Assembly (NCBI GenBank): GCA_000818945.1
Contig: KN805394.1
Location: 400,548 to 464,547 of the forward strand
Origin: Schizochytrium sp. CCTCC M209059
Taxonomy: Eukaryota; Sar; Bigyra; Thraustochytrida; Thraustochytriidae
Direction: 5' to 3'
DNA: 64,000 nucleotides
A program made the position numbers and the translations under genes. Below are positions 31,417 to 42,212 of the stretch, in pieces. The notes beneath the pieces are model-generated. The model saw only the letters and a program-made list of their open reading frames with translations, had not been told where the DNA came from and did no database searches. Positions within the stretch are counted from its first letter, which is position 1, and each line of letters begins with the position of its first letter.

Positions 31417-31466
<50 letters not shown>
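31417..31466. repeat. (AGCC)n microsatellite
   Basis: About twelve perfect units directly after the 78-bp minisatellite. Confidence 0.93.
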
Positions 31467-31468
<2 letters not shown>

Positions 31469-31475
31469 CTCCGGT

Positions 31476-31512
31476 TAGCCATCATGCCAGCAGCTGACTG
31501 GCATGATGGCTA
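31476..31512. repeat. Perfect 15-bp inverted repeat (hairpin)
   Basis: The arm TAGCCATCATGCCAG at 31476-31490 is perfectly complemented at 31498-31512, with the 7-nt loop CAGCTGA. It could be a cruciform-forming site, a small-RNA hairpin or a relic of a mobile-element end. Function unknown. Confidence 0.85.
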
Positions 31513-32469
31513 CCTTCAGAAAAGTGCTTAGGCGAGAACAAAATGCTCGAATTTACCAAAGAGGCCTCGTCCATGTTATTCCCGTCAGAGAACACAAGCA
31601 AGGCGTAGTTGTTTGTCCCTGTTGGTTTTGTTGTATTCGGGCGAGCACGTAGTTGGGGGACCATCTCGAGCTTCGATTTTCAATTTTCGCGCCAAATTGT
31701 CCCGACAGTGGTGGCTGTGGCGTTGGTTTTCAACCTTGCAAAGTGGGCCAGTCTGTAAGTCGGCTTCCGTCGGAAACTGACCTTAAAATCTCGGGCGAGC
31801 TCTGAGACGTTTGCGACGCGGCCACCAGCAGTCCGCCTCAGTTCTTCGTAGAAGGAAACCTCATTTGTTAAACGCCTCGCGTTTTTGATAAATTCCTTCA
31901 AAGGACCGAGTGATCGCCAAAACTACCAATGGCCACCTCGTTACTTTACCTTTGGAAAGAAAGAAAAGGCAATTGCTAAGTGGGACGCCGGCGGGGCTGC
32001 CAGTGGGCACCTCAGTGTCTGAAAAAAAAGGAAAAAATTCCCGGGCAAGACACTGCTTGCGAGGCTGTTTGCTTCCTAATTTATCGAATCATCGTTCCGG
32101 GGAGCATTTTCTTCTCCATTTGCAGCTCTCGCGGAAATCGCGCTGACTGTGAGTACAGTTCCCTGTCTGGGTCTCGCGACCACCTCACTGTGAAGCAGTT
32201 TCGTTTGTCTCTCCGACGCCAGCTCCCCAGGTACTTGCCGTGCAAGCCTGCTCAACTCGCGGATCGGCATCCTGGATTAGTATGCGCAGGCAGGCTTCGG
32301 TCGAGCAGGTCCGAGATGGTGTGCAAATACGAGCTTGAGCCGAGCAGTTTCTGGACGTTGGCAAGTATGGGGCGCAGGCTGCCTCGGGCCGTGAAACCGA
32401 TCCATGGCGTAAAGATTTTTGGCTGCTGTCTGCAGCTCTTTGGCTGGCCGTCCCTAGCGGCCAACCGGG

Positions 32470-32572
32470 AACGAATCAACGAACGAACGAACCAACGAAC
32501 GAACGAACCAACGAACGAACGAACCAACGAACGAACGAACCAACGAACCAACGAACTAACAAACGAACGAAC
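32470..32572. repeat. (AACG)n array with a higher-order CCAACGAACGAACGAA unit
   Basis: Tetranucleotide AACG/GAAC units are interrupted by CCAA about every 16 bp. This higher-order period implies segmental duplication on top of slippage. Confidence 0.85.
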
Positions 32573-33071
32573 ACAGCGTTTGCAGCAAGCACTACATCGC
32601 GCCATGTGGAGCGAGCAGAGTATATAGAAACAACTTGCATGAGGGACCACTGCAGAGCAGCCGCGATATAATGCGCTCTAACGTCCTGCGCTGTGCCGAG
32701 CTACAAGTAGTATTGCTGACGCGTTGAGCAAAGAGTCAGTGACGGTGTTCTGACAAATTGCGGGATCTCTCTCGCTATACGAAAGCACGTCTACAAGCTC
32801 CTACAATGGAAAGTAAATGGCACTTGCTACGATTGACATTGTTGAGGCGCCAACAAGAAACATTTGATGGCCATCAGTAGAATGACAGGCACTTTTGCCT
32901 GAATGCTTGCCGCTGTCCGCAAGGCAGAACTGCGTCAGGAAAGGTATTGTTACCCAAGGCCATACGGGTCAAATAGTTGCGTTCGCAACTGCGTTTTCTG
33001 CGTCATGGGCTCGTTGTTGAGCGCCGAGCGCATGAATCGTCGAGTTTCAGGCCGCTGCATTCAAAGCGTGC

Positions 33072-33152
33072 TTCTCTCTTCTCTTTTCTTTCCTTTTCTT
33101 TTCTTCTCTTTTCCGAGTCTTTTCTGTTCTTTTCTGTTCTTTTCTGTTCTTT
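33072..33152. repeat. Pyrimidine-rich tract with a 10-bp repeat (TTTTCTGTTC)3
   Basis: A mixed TTCTC/TTTTC stretch ends in three tandem copies of a 10-bp unit near 33120-33152. Confidence 0.75.
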
Positions 33153-34039
33153 GATTTCCATTTATTTTAGGGCTGTGCAACAACGAGGTTGCTGCTGAGA
33201 TACGCGCATGAACGAATCAAGAAAGCAAGCAAAGGCAGCTTTGGCCCAAGCAAACTCTACTTGTACGCCGCCATAGGTGTTGGCGAGGAGAATGAACAAG
33301 AGTAAGTAATGTGAGCATGAAAGGCAAGGTGAGCGTCTATGTGGTTGACGATTACCTTGGTGGTCGGAGAAAGAAACTAGATACGTGTGGGAGGAGCCTG
33401 AAGGGACCGAAGGGAGAAATGTATATTGTTGATGCACTTTGCAGCGGTCTTTACAACGCGCAATTCGTACCTTTTCTGCATCTACGATACTCATAAAACA
33501 GGTTGTGCTGACGCGTCCATGTTCGCACCACTTTTGCAACGCAAGTACCTTTTTTTGTTGTTGTAAATTGTCACGTATCGATTGGCTTGCGTCAAAGTTC
33601 AAGCCACCTGCGACGTTTCTCTCTTATCAAGACGCCGGCCCGGAAGCCTGTGCACAACGCATTTCTCGCCGCGAAACGGGTTCTGGAGAATCTACAACTG
33701 TGGTCACCTCGTTCAGCCTCGTTCCACAATACCCCACAGAAACGCGACGGCGTCGCTTGCACCAGGATGATCAAACCGTAGCAGGCAGGCGATCACCAAT
33801 AAGATGCTGGGCAAGTTCGGCCCGCCATACCATGCGCAGTGCAGTGCATGCGACCGTGACGGGCAAGAAGAGAAGGGTGTGTTTTAAAAATAAAAAAGAG
33901 AAAGGGAAAAAACAGAAAACAGAGATGCAAAGAGCGAGTGCATGTTTAGGTGAGCAAGGGTGAATGAATATAAGTGCTCGCCGAGGCCAAGCACAGCCTA
34001 GGCGACAATAAAAGCAAAAGCGACACAAGGTCGGCGGTC

Positions 34040-35443
34040 TCAGTTGGCAGCGGATGAAGCCTTTGGTGCGAGGCGCTTGGAATTAAAAATGGCCGGGCCG
34101 GGGTTTTTACGATCGGCAAAGTTGGTGACCTGGTTGAAGGGAAAACCAATGATCCAGAACATGACGTAAAAGAAAACAATGGCAGGCGTCATGATCCACA
34201 GAGGGAGGGGTCCCGATCCCCAGCGCGACTTGTCGTTACCGACATCTGCGATTTCGAGCACGAGGTCCTCGAGGTTTGGCAAGGCATGATCCCAGCGCTG
34301 TTCACCGCCAATGACCTTGCGGATCATCGCCGCGGTGGGCTTGTGCTTGATGGCGTCGCGAATGGCCTCGCGCGCGGACTCGCTGTCGTCATAGTTGATG
34401 AGGAAGCCGTTCTCGCCCTCAACAATCTGGGTGTCAAAGCCCGTTGCCCGTTCGCAAATGGCAGGCGTGTCGCAGAGGTTGGCCTCGGCGACCGTCATGC
34501 CGAGCGTCTCAAAGTTGCTCGCCGAGACGAGGAAGTCACTAGCCTTGTAGAAAACGCGAAGGCGCGCCTGGCCCTGCATGCCGCGAAAGACGTGCACGTG
34601 GTTGGCCGGGTCGTGGAGGCGTTCGACATCGTCGCCGGCCTCGCCGGGTCCGTCGCCGACGATGGCCAGCACGCACTCTTCGGGCTTGGCGCGCGCAAGG
34701 AGGTCGATGCGCTTCTCGTGCGAGAAGCGGCCCACGTAAATAAGCAGGGTCTTGTCTACCGCGCCCTTGCTGAGGAGCTTGCGTGCCTCATCGATCTCGG
34801 CCTGCGAGTCCTCGACCTCAAAGATTGCCAGCTTGATGCGTGGCGAAAAGACGGCGTCTACGCGGTAGCCGCGCTTCTGCAGCACCTCCCTGTAGCTGGG
34901 CGAGGTGGTGAATGTGCGCGCGGTCATGTTGGAGCAGGAGCGGATAAAGCCGTCGCAGATGGGCGCCGACACGTAGCGGCCAAAGGGTCCGGTCATCTCG
35001 AGGAGCTTGCGCACGTTGGTGTGCAGGTTAAATACCAGGGGCTTGCCGAGCAAGTGGCAAAAGTAGAGGAGGAAAGGCATGACGGTGTTGTCTGGGCACA
35101 CGAGGACATCGGCCTCCTTGATTTCGCGGTAAAAGAGGCGCAGGTTGAAGACGGTCGGGAATTGCACCGGGAAGGACTTGTACAGACTGGACGTGCCAAA
35201 GTCCACGTTGAAGAGTCGCGGCGAGAGCACCTTGACCACGCACCCGCGGTGGATGAGTTTGTCGGTGAGCGCGCCCACGGTCACGGCGACGCCGCCGCCC
35301 ACTGCGACCTGCGGCGGGAAGACGGGCGAGATGATGAGCACCTTGGCGCGGGGCGCCACCTCTGCCACCTCTTCCTCCACGCGCTGTCCGCTCAGGACTT
35401 GCGCTGCCGAGGTCGGCGCGCTCGACGACTGATTGGGCGCCAT
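34040..35443 (-). CDS. GT4-type glycosyltransferase with C-terminal membrane segment
   Basis: The 467-residue GT-B-fold enzyme transfers a sugar from a nucleotide-sugar donor. The N-terminal half opens with VLIISPVFPPQVAVGGGVAV (residues 35-54), the usual glycine-rich acceptor-side loop. The C-terminal half has IYVGRFSHEKRIDLL (235-249), IVGDGPGEAGDD (261-272) and the retaining EX7E motif from E312 to E320 in NFETLGMTVAEANL. A hydrophobic helix near 415-435 (LWIMTPAIVFFYVMFWIIGF) predicts membrane anchoring. It resembles the SQD2/sulfoquinovosyltransferase and PIM-type branch, but donor and acceptor cannot be read from sequence. The ATG at 35443 (MAPNQSSS) is chosen because the open frame further upstream is only microsatellite. 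Confidence 0.9.
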   Translation of the reverse strand: MAPNQSSSAPTSAAQVLSGQRVEEEVAEVAPRAKVLIISPVFPPQVAVGGGVAVTVGALTDKLIHRGCVVKVLSPRLFNVDFGTSSLYKSFPVQFPTVFNLRLFYREIKEADVLVCPDNTVMPFLLYFCHLLGKPLVFNLHTNVRKLLEMTGPFGRYVSAPICDGFIRSCSNMTARTFTTSPSYREVLQKRGYRVDAVFSPRIKLAIFEVEDSQAEIDEARKLLSKGAVDKTLLIYVGRFSHEKRIDLLARAKPEECVLAIVGDGPGEAGDDVERLHDPANHVHVFRGMQGQARLRVFYKASDFLVSASNFETLGMTVAEANLCDTPAICERATGFDTQIVEGENGFLINYDDSESAREAIRDAIKHKPTAAMIRKVIGGEQRWDHALPNLEDLVLEIADVGNDKSRWGSGPLPLWIMTPAIVFFYVMFWIIGFPFNQVTNFADRKNPGPAIFNSKRLAPKASSAAN

Positions 35444-35495
35444 GCTCGCTCGCTCGCTCGCTCGCTCGCTCGCTCGCCCCGCTCCGGCTGCGCCG

Positions 35496-35526
<31 letters not shown>

Positions 35527-36568
35527 CCTCTGCGCCTGCCGCGGGTCTCCGCCCACCGCGCGCGCGCTCGCTCGCTCTCTCGCTGGCTGGCTGGCTGGCT
35601 GCCGCCTCGTGCAGGGTCTGCCTGCCTCGCTCCTCGCGCCTCCCGGCTCTTGCGTGCGCAAACACCGCCGAGGAAGGCACCTGCGTCGCCTCGACGGCCC
35701 TCTCTCCCGCCGTGCGTGCAGCCCAACGGCGCCGCCCGCTGCCTCCGCCTGCCCGCCTGCCTCCGCCTGCCTCCGCCTGCCTCTGCCTGCCTCCCTGCGG
35801 CGTCCGGGTCGGTTGCGGCTCTGCTCCGCCCCGCTCTGCGCCGCGCCCTCGCCGCCTCGCGCTCTGCTCGGCGCCGCCGCGGCCGCGCGAGGGAAGGGAG
35901 AGAGAGAGAGAACGCGTGCCGCGGCGGGTGGAACGGGGAGAGAGGGAGAGAGCTGAGAGAGGTAGCTGAGAGAGGTTAGACGGCAGGCACGCGAGATCGT
36001 CGATCGATCGACCGCGGGAGCGTGGAGAGATAGGCGGGCGGAGGGAGACCTCTTCGCACGGGTCGGGCAGCGCAGCGAAGTCCGCCAAGCCAAGCCAAGC
36101 CAAGCCAAGCCAAGGTGAAGCCGGGCGAGGCAAGGAGAGGCAAGCCGCGGCCGGTCTGACGAAGGAAGGCGCGGCTGGGCTAGGCTGGAACAAGCTGCAG
36201 CCAGCCAGACGGAGGTGTGCGCGCGCGCCGCCGCCGTGTGCATGCATGCACGCGCGCGGCGAGAGCGACGGCGGCAGGGGCAGCTGCGCCAGACGTCGTG
36301 CGGAAGCGCGCGGAGCGGAGCGGGCGAGAGGAGAGGAGAGGAGAGGAGAGGAGAGGAGAGAGGCAGGACGAGTCTGCACGCACCACCGCGGCGGCGGCGC
36401 AGGAGGGAGGGAGGTCGGCTGTGGTTTCTTGCTTTTGGGAGCCATTTCGTTTTTTTGTTTCTTTTCTGGGGTTTTACAGCGCAAGATGCGATGCCGTCAG
36501 CACAGGCGACGGGTGCCGAGATGCAAAGGCGCGGGCGCTGCTGATTGACTGACTGACTGACTGACTGC
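35444..36568. repeat. Microsatellite-dense upstream region of the glycosyltransferase gene
   Basis: From the start codon outwards: GCTC units at 35444-35477, TGCC at 35497-35525, GGCT near 35586-35602, CCAAG at 36084-36114, GGAGA at 36326-36361 and GACT near 36547-36568. The first array touches the initiator ATG, so it would lie in the 5' leader. No separate gene is supported. Confidence 0.75.
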
Positions 36569-37806
36569 CTGACTGTGACCTGTCAAAGCTCGCGTCGACC
36601 GCAGCTCAGCTGCAGGAGAGATGCGATCGATGGCCGCAGCCTAGCTCTGCGCGACCGACCCGGCCGACCGACAGACACACAGAGTGGCACACAGACCGAG
36701 CGTCACCGCCAAGCAGTCCAAGCAAGACGAGGAGAAGCCTCGCCTTGGTCTGCTTCCTGCACGCGGAGCGCGCTGGCCCAGCCTGCCCCCCGCGCCGCCT
36801 TCTCCCCCCCTGCCCCCCCTCCCTCCTTCCTTCCTCCCTCGCTTTTTCGTCTCTCTCTTACGTAGTATACTATCTCATAACGCGCATTACATTCATTCAT
36901 TCATTCATTCAATCATTCCATGAAAGCGCGCCGGAGGCCCAGGGCAATCCATCCATCATCGATCAATCTATCGCGACCGATCGTCCCAGGCCGAGCCAAG
37001 ATGCCACGCCAAGCTGCCACGCCTCGCGAGCGAGTCTGATCTCGGCTGCACGCACCGGGAGCGAGCTCTTGAGCTCTTGACGATGGACAGAGACACACGG
37101 AAGTACACGAGACGGTACTACTTTGCCTACTACTATACGTACTACCTACTACCACAATGTAGCTTGCAGCTGCAGCGAAAGCAGCAACAGCGCACGACTA
37201 CACGCACGCACGCACGCACGCCGCTCGCGCGCACACACACGCGACGGGTTCCAATGCGAGGCCGCGTGCCGAGGAGCACGACACGCTCGCACGATTCCGC
37301 AATCTGGCTGCGAGAGTCCCAGATCAAAGCAGATGTACGTACGCACGCACGCACGCACGCGATGATGATGATTCTGGCGGCGCGGGGCGAGACAGAGAGC
37401 AACGCTCTGACGACATGGCCCGGCCGACGATCCCGTTCCCGCGCAGGTGCTCGTCGGTCTCGAGCTTGTTAGGTCTCGTCAAGACATACTATAGCCAAAC
37501 AAAGCAAGCCCAATAACCCCCCATAATCTCTGCAACGCGCAGGCGGTTGCGGCCAGCGCTGCAATGAAGTCTGGTCATATCTCGCCTCGGCGCCGGTGAC
37601 GCTCGCGCAATCATCGTAGCATTATGTCCACCTCGCGAAGCCCAGAAAAGCCAAGCGAAATGCCACCAATGCCAACGGTTGTTGGCCAAACAACCTTTCG
37701 CGGCGGTTGGAGCTGAGGCATGTTCGGGGTGGCTCTTCCTCCGCGCGGAAGTTATAGACAAAACGAACTAGCTACGTTACGAGTAGGGAGGCAGGTAGGG
37801 AGGGCA

Positions 37807-37816
37807 NNNNNNNNNN
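37807..37816. other. Assembly gap (10 N)
   Basis: Ten ambiguous bases lie inside GTAG/GGAG-rich sequence, so the true gap length is probably unknown and repeat-related. Confidence 0.98.
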
Positions 37817-38183
37817 GTGGGTGGGTAGGTAGGCTCAGCTCGTTTGGCCTATGCTGATTTTGGACGTTAAATCCATCCACGTCATCATCCCAGTCACCAT
37901 GCCCGTTGACCAAGACGCGGACGCGCGTCTGCCTGGCAGCTGCAGCTCGCAGCTCGTCACTGGCGAGACGAGACAAGGAGGCGTCGCGAAACATCACGAG
38001 CTCCACGCGATGCAAAGGCCCGGTCCCAGCCAGGGCTGACTATGATTCATTTCTCTTGCGAGCCCTCCTATTCGATTTACCGGACAAGTGGGTCATCCAC
38101 ACACACATCCGTCCATCCATTTCCCTGGCGACGAAGGACGACCCGCGTAGCGACGCGGGGGGGGGCACGGCGCACGTTTCTTC

Positions 38184-38218
38184 CACTCACTCACTCACTC
38201 ACTCACTCACTCACTCAC
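38184..38218. repeat. (CACT)n microsatellite
   Basis: About eight perfect units. Confidence 0.9.
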
Positions 38219-38552
38219 GCACGGGGAGCCTCCGTAGAGGAGCCAAGATTCGATGCCGCTGGCGTCGCACTTGTCGCCGCCGCTGCAGCTGAGAAGAGAG
38301 TCGTGAAAGGCATATAGGACTTGGATAGATGTCTCATTTAAGGACCCCAAACTGGCCACGACACAAGATTCCCGAGCAGCGGCAAAAGCATCTCGGCACG
38401 GGGATACAAGAAAGAAATGGACTTGACGTGAGAACTGAACGCCAGGGCAATCTTGATTTTGTCTCTGCCATCGCTGGCCTTGCTTGCTGGGGTGCTACAA
38501 GACCTCGTCGCCCAAATGGAGCGAGGCAGACCCATCTGATCGATCGCCAAGA

Positions 38553-38553
<1 letters not shown>

Positions 38554-38604
<51 letters not shown>
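38554..38604. repeat. (CTG)17 trinucleotide repeat
   Basis: Seventeen perfect units in an otherwise unremarkable non-coding stretch about 490 bp upstream of the VPS39-like gene. Confidence 0.92.
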
Positions 38605-38605
<1 letters not shown>

Positions 38606-39092
38606 CTGCAAACCTTGCCGCTCGCACGCTCGTATTATATGTTCTCTTGTATGCAAGCTTGCGCAAAATTCTTCTCCAAAACCAAAACAACCAAAGATTT
38701 CAGACGCCGTGCAAAAGAATCTTGGGCATGTCGGACAACACCTCCGCAGCCGCTCGTTTCGTGATGATCAAGTGGCTGCAGCTTTCGACGTCGGTTGGTT
38801 GACCATGCCCCCGAACATTGCCCTCACTGACAGTAAGGTTGTCTTCGCGTCGAGCTTTGCGCGAATCTTACCTTGATCTTTCAAGATTCGAGACTAGATG
38901 CGGCGGCGTCGCAGCGGCGAACGTTAGGGTGCGCGCGTACGGTGTGCGAAAGGTACACACTTTAAAGGACGCAAGCCTTTTAAGCCTTTTTTATCAGGCC
39001 CAGACCTGCGAAGGCCGTGTTGCGTTGCGTTCGAAGATCTTCTATCTTAAAGTTTTTGTTTGTGATCAGAGTCGTTTCCTTCGTGTGCGACG

Positions 39093-42000
39093 ATGCTGAG
39101 CTCGAGCGCGGCACACGGCCTTGGGCCCCTCGACGAAGGTGTCCCTCGCGGCGCGAGGAGCGTCGCCTCCTTTTATGATCACGTGTACATCGGCACCGAC
39201 GACGGCCGCGTCTGTCTGGTTGTGGCCGGCGCCCAGCAGCAGGCGCACCTCGTCGCGGCCGGCAAGCCCGTCGTGCAGCTGCTCGCACTCGGCGAGATTG
39301 GACTTGTGCTCGCACTTTGCAACGGTGCTGTGGAGAGCATCGATGCACAGCGCATGCGACCGAGACCTGCCGCGAAACTCCCCATAAAAAATGAGGTGCT
39401 AGGCATCGTACTCAACGAGACCCCGGTGCCAGACTTCTCCGTCTGCGCCTTTTCCTCTCACAAAGCCCATTTGTTCCGCTGGACAGGGGATGCCTACGAG
39501 CCATGGAAGGTCATCAATATACCCAGCCCGCCTCTCGACGCAGCCTGGGCTCTTCACAAACTCTGCGTCGCCATGGAAAACCAAATTACTCTTCTCGATA
39601 TCCCGTCCGGCCGTGCGCTCAAGGTTCATGAGTTCCCCTCTGGAGATAGACGTCGCAAGCGCCGCATGTCTTTTTCATTTGGCTCGACAGCCACTGCCTC
39701 GCCAAGCTCCTCGCAATCGCCTTCAGCAGCAGCAGCAGCAGCAGCAGGAAGAGGAGGAGGAGCGCCAGGAGCGCCAGGAGGAGGACCAGATGCATCCCCT
39801 GTCTCCGCCGCACTCTCTTCCTCGCCGCCCATGTCAGCATCCTTGGCCTCCTCCTCAAACATTCCCCCGTATATTGCTCGTGGATCCAATGTGTGCGCCT
39901 TAAGCAACGGCCGCTTCCTCATGATTGTTGATGGTCTCGGCATCGTCATCAATGCGTCCGGTCAGCCCAGTGGAAGTACAATTGTTTGGTCCTCGCCACC
40001 GCTTCAAACAGTCTGTACGCTAGACTTTGCCGTATCCGTGCATGACGATGGACGCCGCATTCAAGTTCACTCTACCGACCCCCGTGGCAATTTGGCAGAA
40101 AGTACAACGATTGACTTTCCCGTCATCGCGCTTGTCGCCCCGGCGCCTTGGAACGCATTTGCTACCCGCCCGTCCCCCAGCAGCAATGATGCCAGACATG
40201 GCAATGCAGATGCGAACGACCAAGAACCCGCGCTCGAAGACCTTACCGCAGGTGGTGGGGTCTCATTGCTCACACCCAGCGCTGTCTTTAATCTTGGCAC
40301 TATATCGCTCAGGGAACGCATGGAGCAGCTCTTTGACGAAGATGACATTGCCGCGGCGTTTCGCGTATATACGGAGCGCGTCCTCGATCCCTTTGACGAG
40401 ACACGTCGCTCGCAAAATCCGGACCACACGCGTGTAGTCGAACGCCGCCTCGCCCGTCAACTTTCCATCGGAGCACAAGCTCTGCAAAACCCAGACGCAC
40501 AGGCCGCTCATGAAGATCTTGTCGCTAATTTTCACCTCGAAGCTGGCGTCGCGATGTTGCGCAAGGCACGTTTTGCCAAAGCCATGCAGCACTTTACCTA
40601 TGCCAAGCTCGACCTCCGCGAAATTATCGCTCACTTTCCGCATCTCTGCCCGCCTCATCTCGACACCTATGAACCTAAACGCCTTCGCATACCGGCTTCG
40701 GATTACGCGACCTCCTCGTCTTCGGCTTCATCCTCGTTACTTCGTTTCGCGCGCTCCACGCCGAGCGAGAATGACCAGGAAAACCTCCGCCTTGCGCTCA
40801 AAGCCCACCTTTCGGCTCAACGGGAAAAGGCGCTGTATACGGACCCAACGATTGCAGCTTTTGTAGACTTTGCTCTTTTTCGATTGTATCTCGACCCTCC
40901 GCACCAAGATGGCGACCGCGACGCGCTTCACGCACTTTGTGCTTCCGGTGACAATGCGCTCGAAGTTGACACGTGCGCTCAAGTCCTCCTTGACAAACGC
41001 AGATATCACGCAGCGGCTCTCCTTTATGGCAACTCTGCAGCTCGAAGACGAGAGGCTTTGCAGATTTGGGCCGATCTGGGCGCCGGGCAACTCACCGAAG
41101 AGGGCGTTGATGGCGTGCAAGAGACCATCACGTTTTTGCGTGCTCATCAAGATCCAGCCAACCTCGTATGGGCATTTTCGCCTTGGGTCCTCGAGAAAGA
41201 CCCAGAACATGCCATTACCATATTTACAGACGCAGCCCCATCTGAGAAGACAAACCTTGCACCGGAGATCGTGCTGGATCACCTTGCCAAGTTTGACAAG
41301 TCCCCACGAGCTCGCCTCAGACTACGTTATTTAGATCATCTCACGCGCACCATGGTCGGTGAACAATCCCGGGCTTTTGATTTGCGCGCTGCCGAAGAAT
41401 ACCTGCGCATTCTCGAAAACTGTCCTGCGGCCCTGCGCGAGCAGGTGCGGACTGACTTTGCGGCATTTATTGACCGCCCAGAGACGTTGACGTCCCGCGT
41501 CGAGGAGCCAGGCGTTGGCCACGAGTCAACCTTAGAAGCGGATCTCGCGGCTCGGTACATTGACAGCGCCTCAATCCCAGACATTTCTCTCTTACCAGAA
41601 AAGGCTGCACTCTATGCCAAGTGTGGATGGCACAACCAGGCGCTTGCGATTCTTATTAAAGATTTGCACGACCCAGAGGCCGCCGAAGCGTACTGTCTTC
41701 GCCATCTCGAGCGAATTCTAGCCAAGGAAAAGCATGAGGAATCGTCAGACGAATCTTCACGGCAACCTTCCAGTCTGCAAACACAGTACAAGGCGCAGGA
41801 CAATCCGTTTCTGGAACTCGTCTGCCTTTATTTTGAGCCGGCTCTTGCTGAGAAACATCGCGCCGACTCTCTTGCCATTCTCGAAAAGTATGGCCGCTTC
41901 ATCGACCCTAGCCTGGTCATGTCCAAGCTACCGGCCGACATGCGTCTCAGTGACCTGCAAAACTACCTTTCGGTTGTCTTTCGGGCCAACGTGCAACGTC

Positions 42001-42212
42001 TTTCGCATCTCCGCGTCGAGAAGAATCTTCGTGTTGCTCAGAACATCAAGACGTTGTATCATACAACTCGTACACAGAGGCGAAACTTTGCCATCACATC
42101 CGACACACTTTGTCGAGTTTGTAACAAACAGATTCTCACCGATCCCTTTGCTGTGGACCCCTCGCTACGAACCGTAGCGCACGAGGCTTGCCTAGCTGCC
42201 ATTGAAAATTAA
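39093..42212 (+). CDS. VPS39: VPS39/TGFBRAP1-like CORVET/HOPS tethering subunit
   Basis: Family members link Rab5- or Rab7-positive membranes before SNARE-driven endolysosomal fusion. The 1039-residue protein starts at the ATG at 39093. The N-terminal third is a CNH-type beta-propeller: ASFYDHVYIGTDDGRVCLVV at about 29-48 resembles the first blade, and a Ser/Ala/Gly loop sits near 200-255. The middle is an alpha-solenoid. The C-terminus has the Vps39_2 zinc-binding signature, C-x2-C (LCRVCNKQI) then HEAC. Assignment to VPS39 rather than VPS3/TGFBRAP1 is uncertain; both share CNH plus this C-terminal domain. No intron is seen. Together with VPS13 this window encodes two endomembrane factors, which is probably coincidence. 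Confidence 0.87.
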   Translation: MLSSSAAHGLGPLDEGVPRGARSVASFYDHVYIGTDDGRVCLVVAGAQQQAHLVAAGKPVVQLLALGEIGLVLALCNGAVESIDAQRMRPRPAAKLPIKNEVLGIVLNETPVPDFSVCAFSSHKAHLFRWTGDAYEPWKVINIPSPPLDAAWALHKLCVAMENQITLLDIPSGRALKVHEFPSGDRRRKRRMSFSFGSTATASPSSSQSPSAAAAAAAGRGGGAPGAPGGGPDASPVSAALSSSPPMSASLASSSNIPPYIARGSNVCALSNGRFLMIVDGLGIVINASGQPSGSTIVWSSPPLQTVCTLDFAVSVHDDGRRIQVHSTDPRGNLAESTTIDFPVIALVAPAPWNAFATRPSPSSNDARHGNADANDQEPALEDLTAGGGVSLLTPSAVFNLGTISLRERMEQLFDEDDIAAAFRVYTERVLDPFDETRRSQNPDHTRVVERRLARQLSIGAQALQNPDAQAAHEDLVANFHLEAGVAMLRKARFAKAMQHFTYAKLDLREIIAHFPHLCPPHLDTYEPKRLRIPASDYATSSSSASSSLLRFARSTPSENDQENLRLALKAHLSAQREKALYTDPTIAAFVDFALFRLYLDPPHQDGDRDALHALCASGDNALEVDTCAQVLLDKRRYHAAALLYGNSAARRREALQIWADLGAGQLTEEGVDGVQETITFLRAHQDPANLVWAFSPWVLEKDPEHAITIFTDAAPSEKTNLAPEIVLDHLAKFDKSPRARLRLRYLDHLTRTMVGEQSRAFDLRAAEEYLRILENCPAALREQVRTDFAAFIDRPETLTSRVEEPGVGHESTLEADLAARYIDSASIPDISLLPEKAALYAKCGWHNQALAILIKDLHDPEAAEAYCLRHLERILAKEKHEESSDESSRQPSSLQTQYKAQDNPFLELVCLYFEPALAEKHRADSLAILEKYGRFIDPSLVMSKLPADMRLSDLQNYLSVVFRANVQRLSHLRVEKNLRVAQNIKTLYHTTRTQRRNFAITSDTLCRVCNKQILTDPFAVDPSLRTVAHEACLAAIEN

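Larger units (their letters stand above)
30581..34039. other. Intergenic region, no supported gene
   Basis: Holds a 78-bp minisatellite, AGCC and AACG arrays, a strong hairpin and a pyrimidine-rich tract, listed separately. The remaining frames are short. A minus-strand frame at about 31680-31922 looks protein-like but has no ATG, so it is left out. Confidence 0.6.
36569..39092. other. Intergenic region with assembly gap, no supported gene
   Basis: Contains ATTC units at 36891-36910, ACGC patches near 37199 and 37340, a run of Ns, a CACT array and a CTG array. A frame at 38329-38802 translates the CTG array into polyleucine and has no other protein character. Confidence 0.6.

Noticed and set aside
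31680..31922. Minus-strand frame containing KNARRLTNEVSFYEELRR
   Set aside because: It looks protein-like but is short, lacks an ATG and matches nothing I recognise. Probably chance or an old relic.
34286..35956. Plus-strand frame of 556 residues opposite the glycosyltransferase
   Set aside because: It mirrors the minus-strand gene, which has clear GT4 motifs. The antisense frame has none.
35444..36484. N-terminal extension of the glycosyltransferase by 347 residues
   Set aside because: The stretch is Arg/Ala/Ser-rich translation of microsatellites. The fold begins after the ATG at 35443.
38329..38802. Plus-strand frame with polyleucine
   Set aside because: Produced by the (CTG)17 repeat. 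No domain and no good context.
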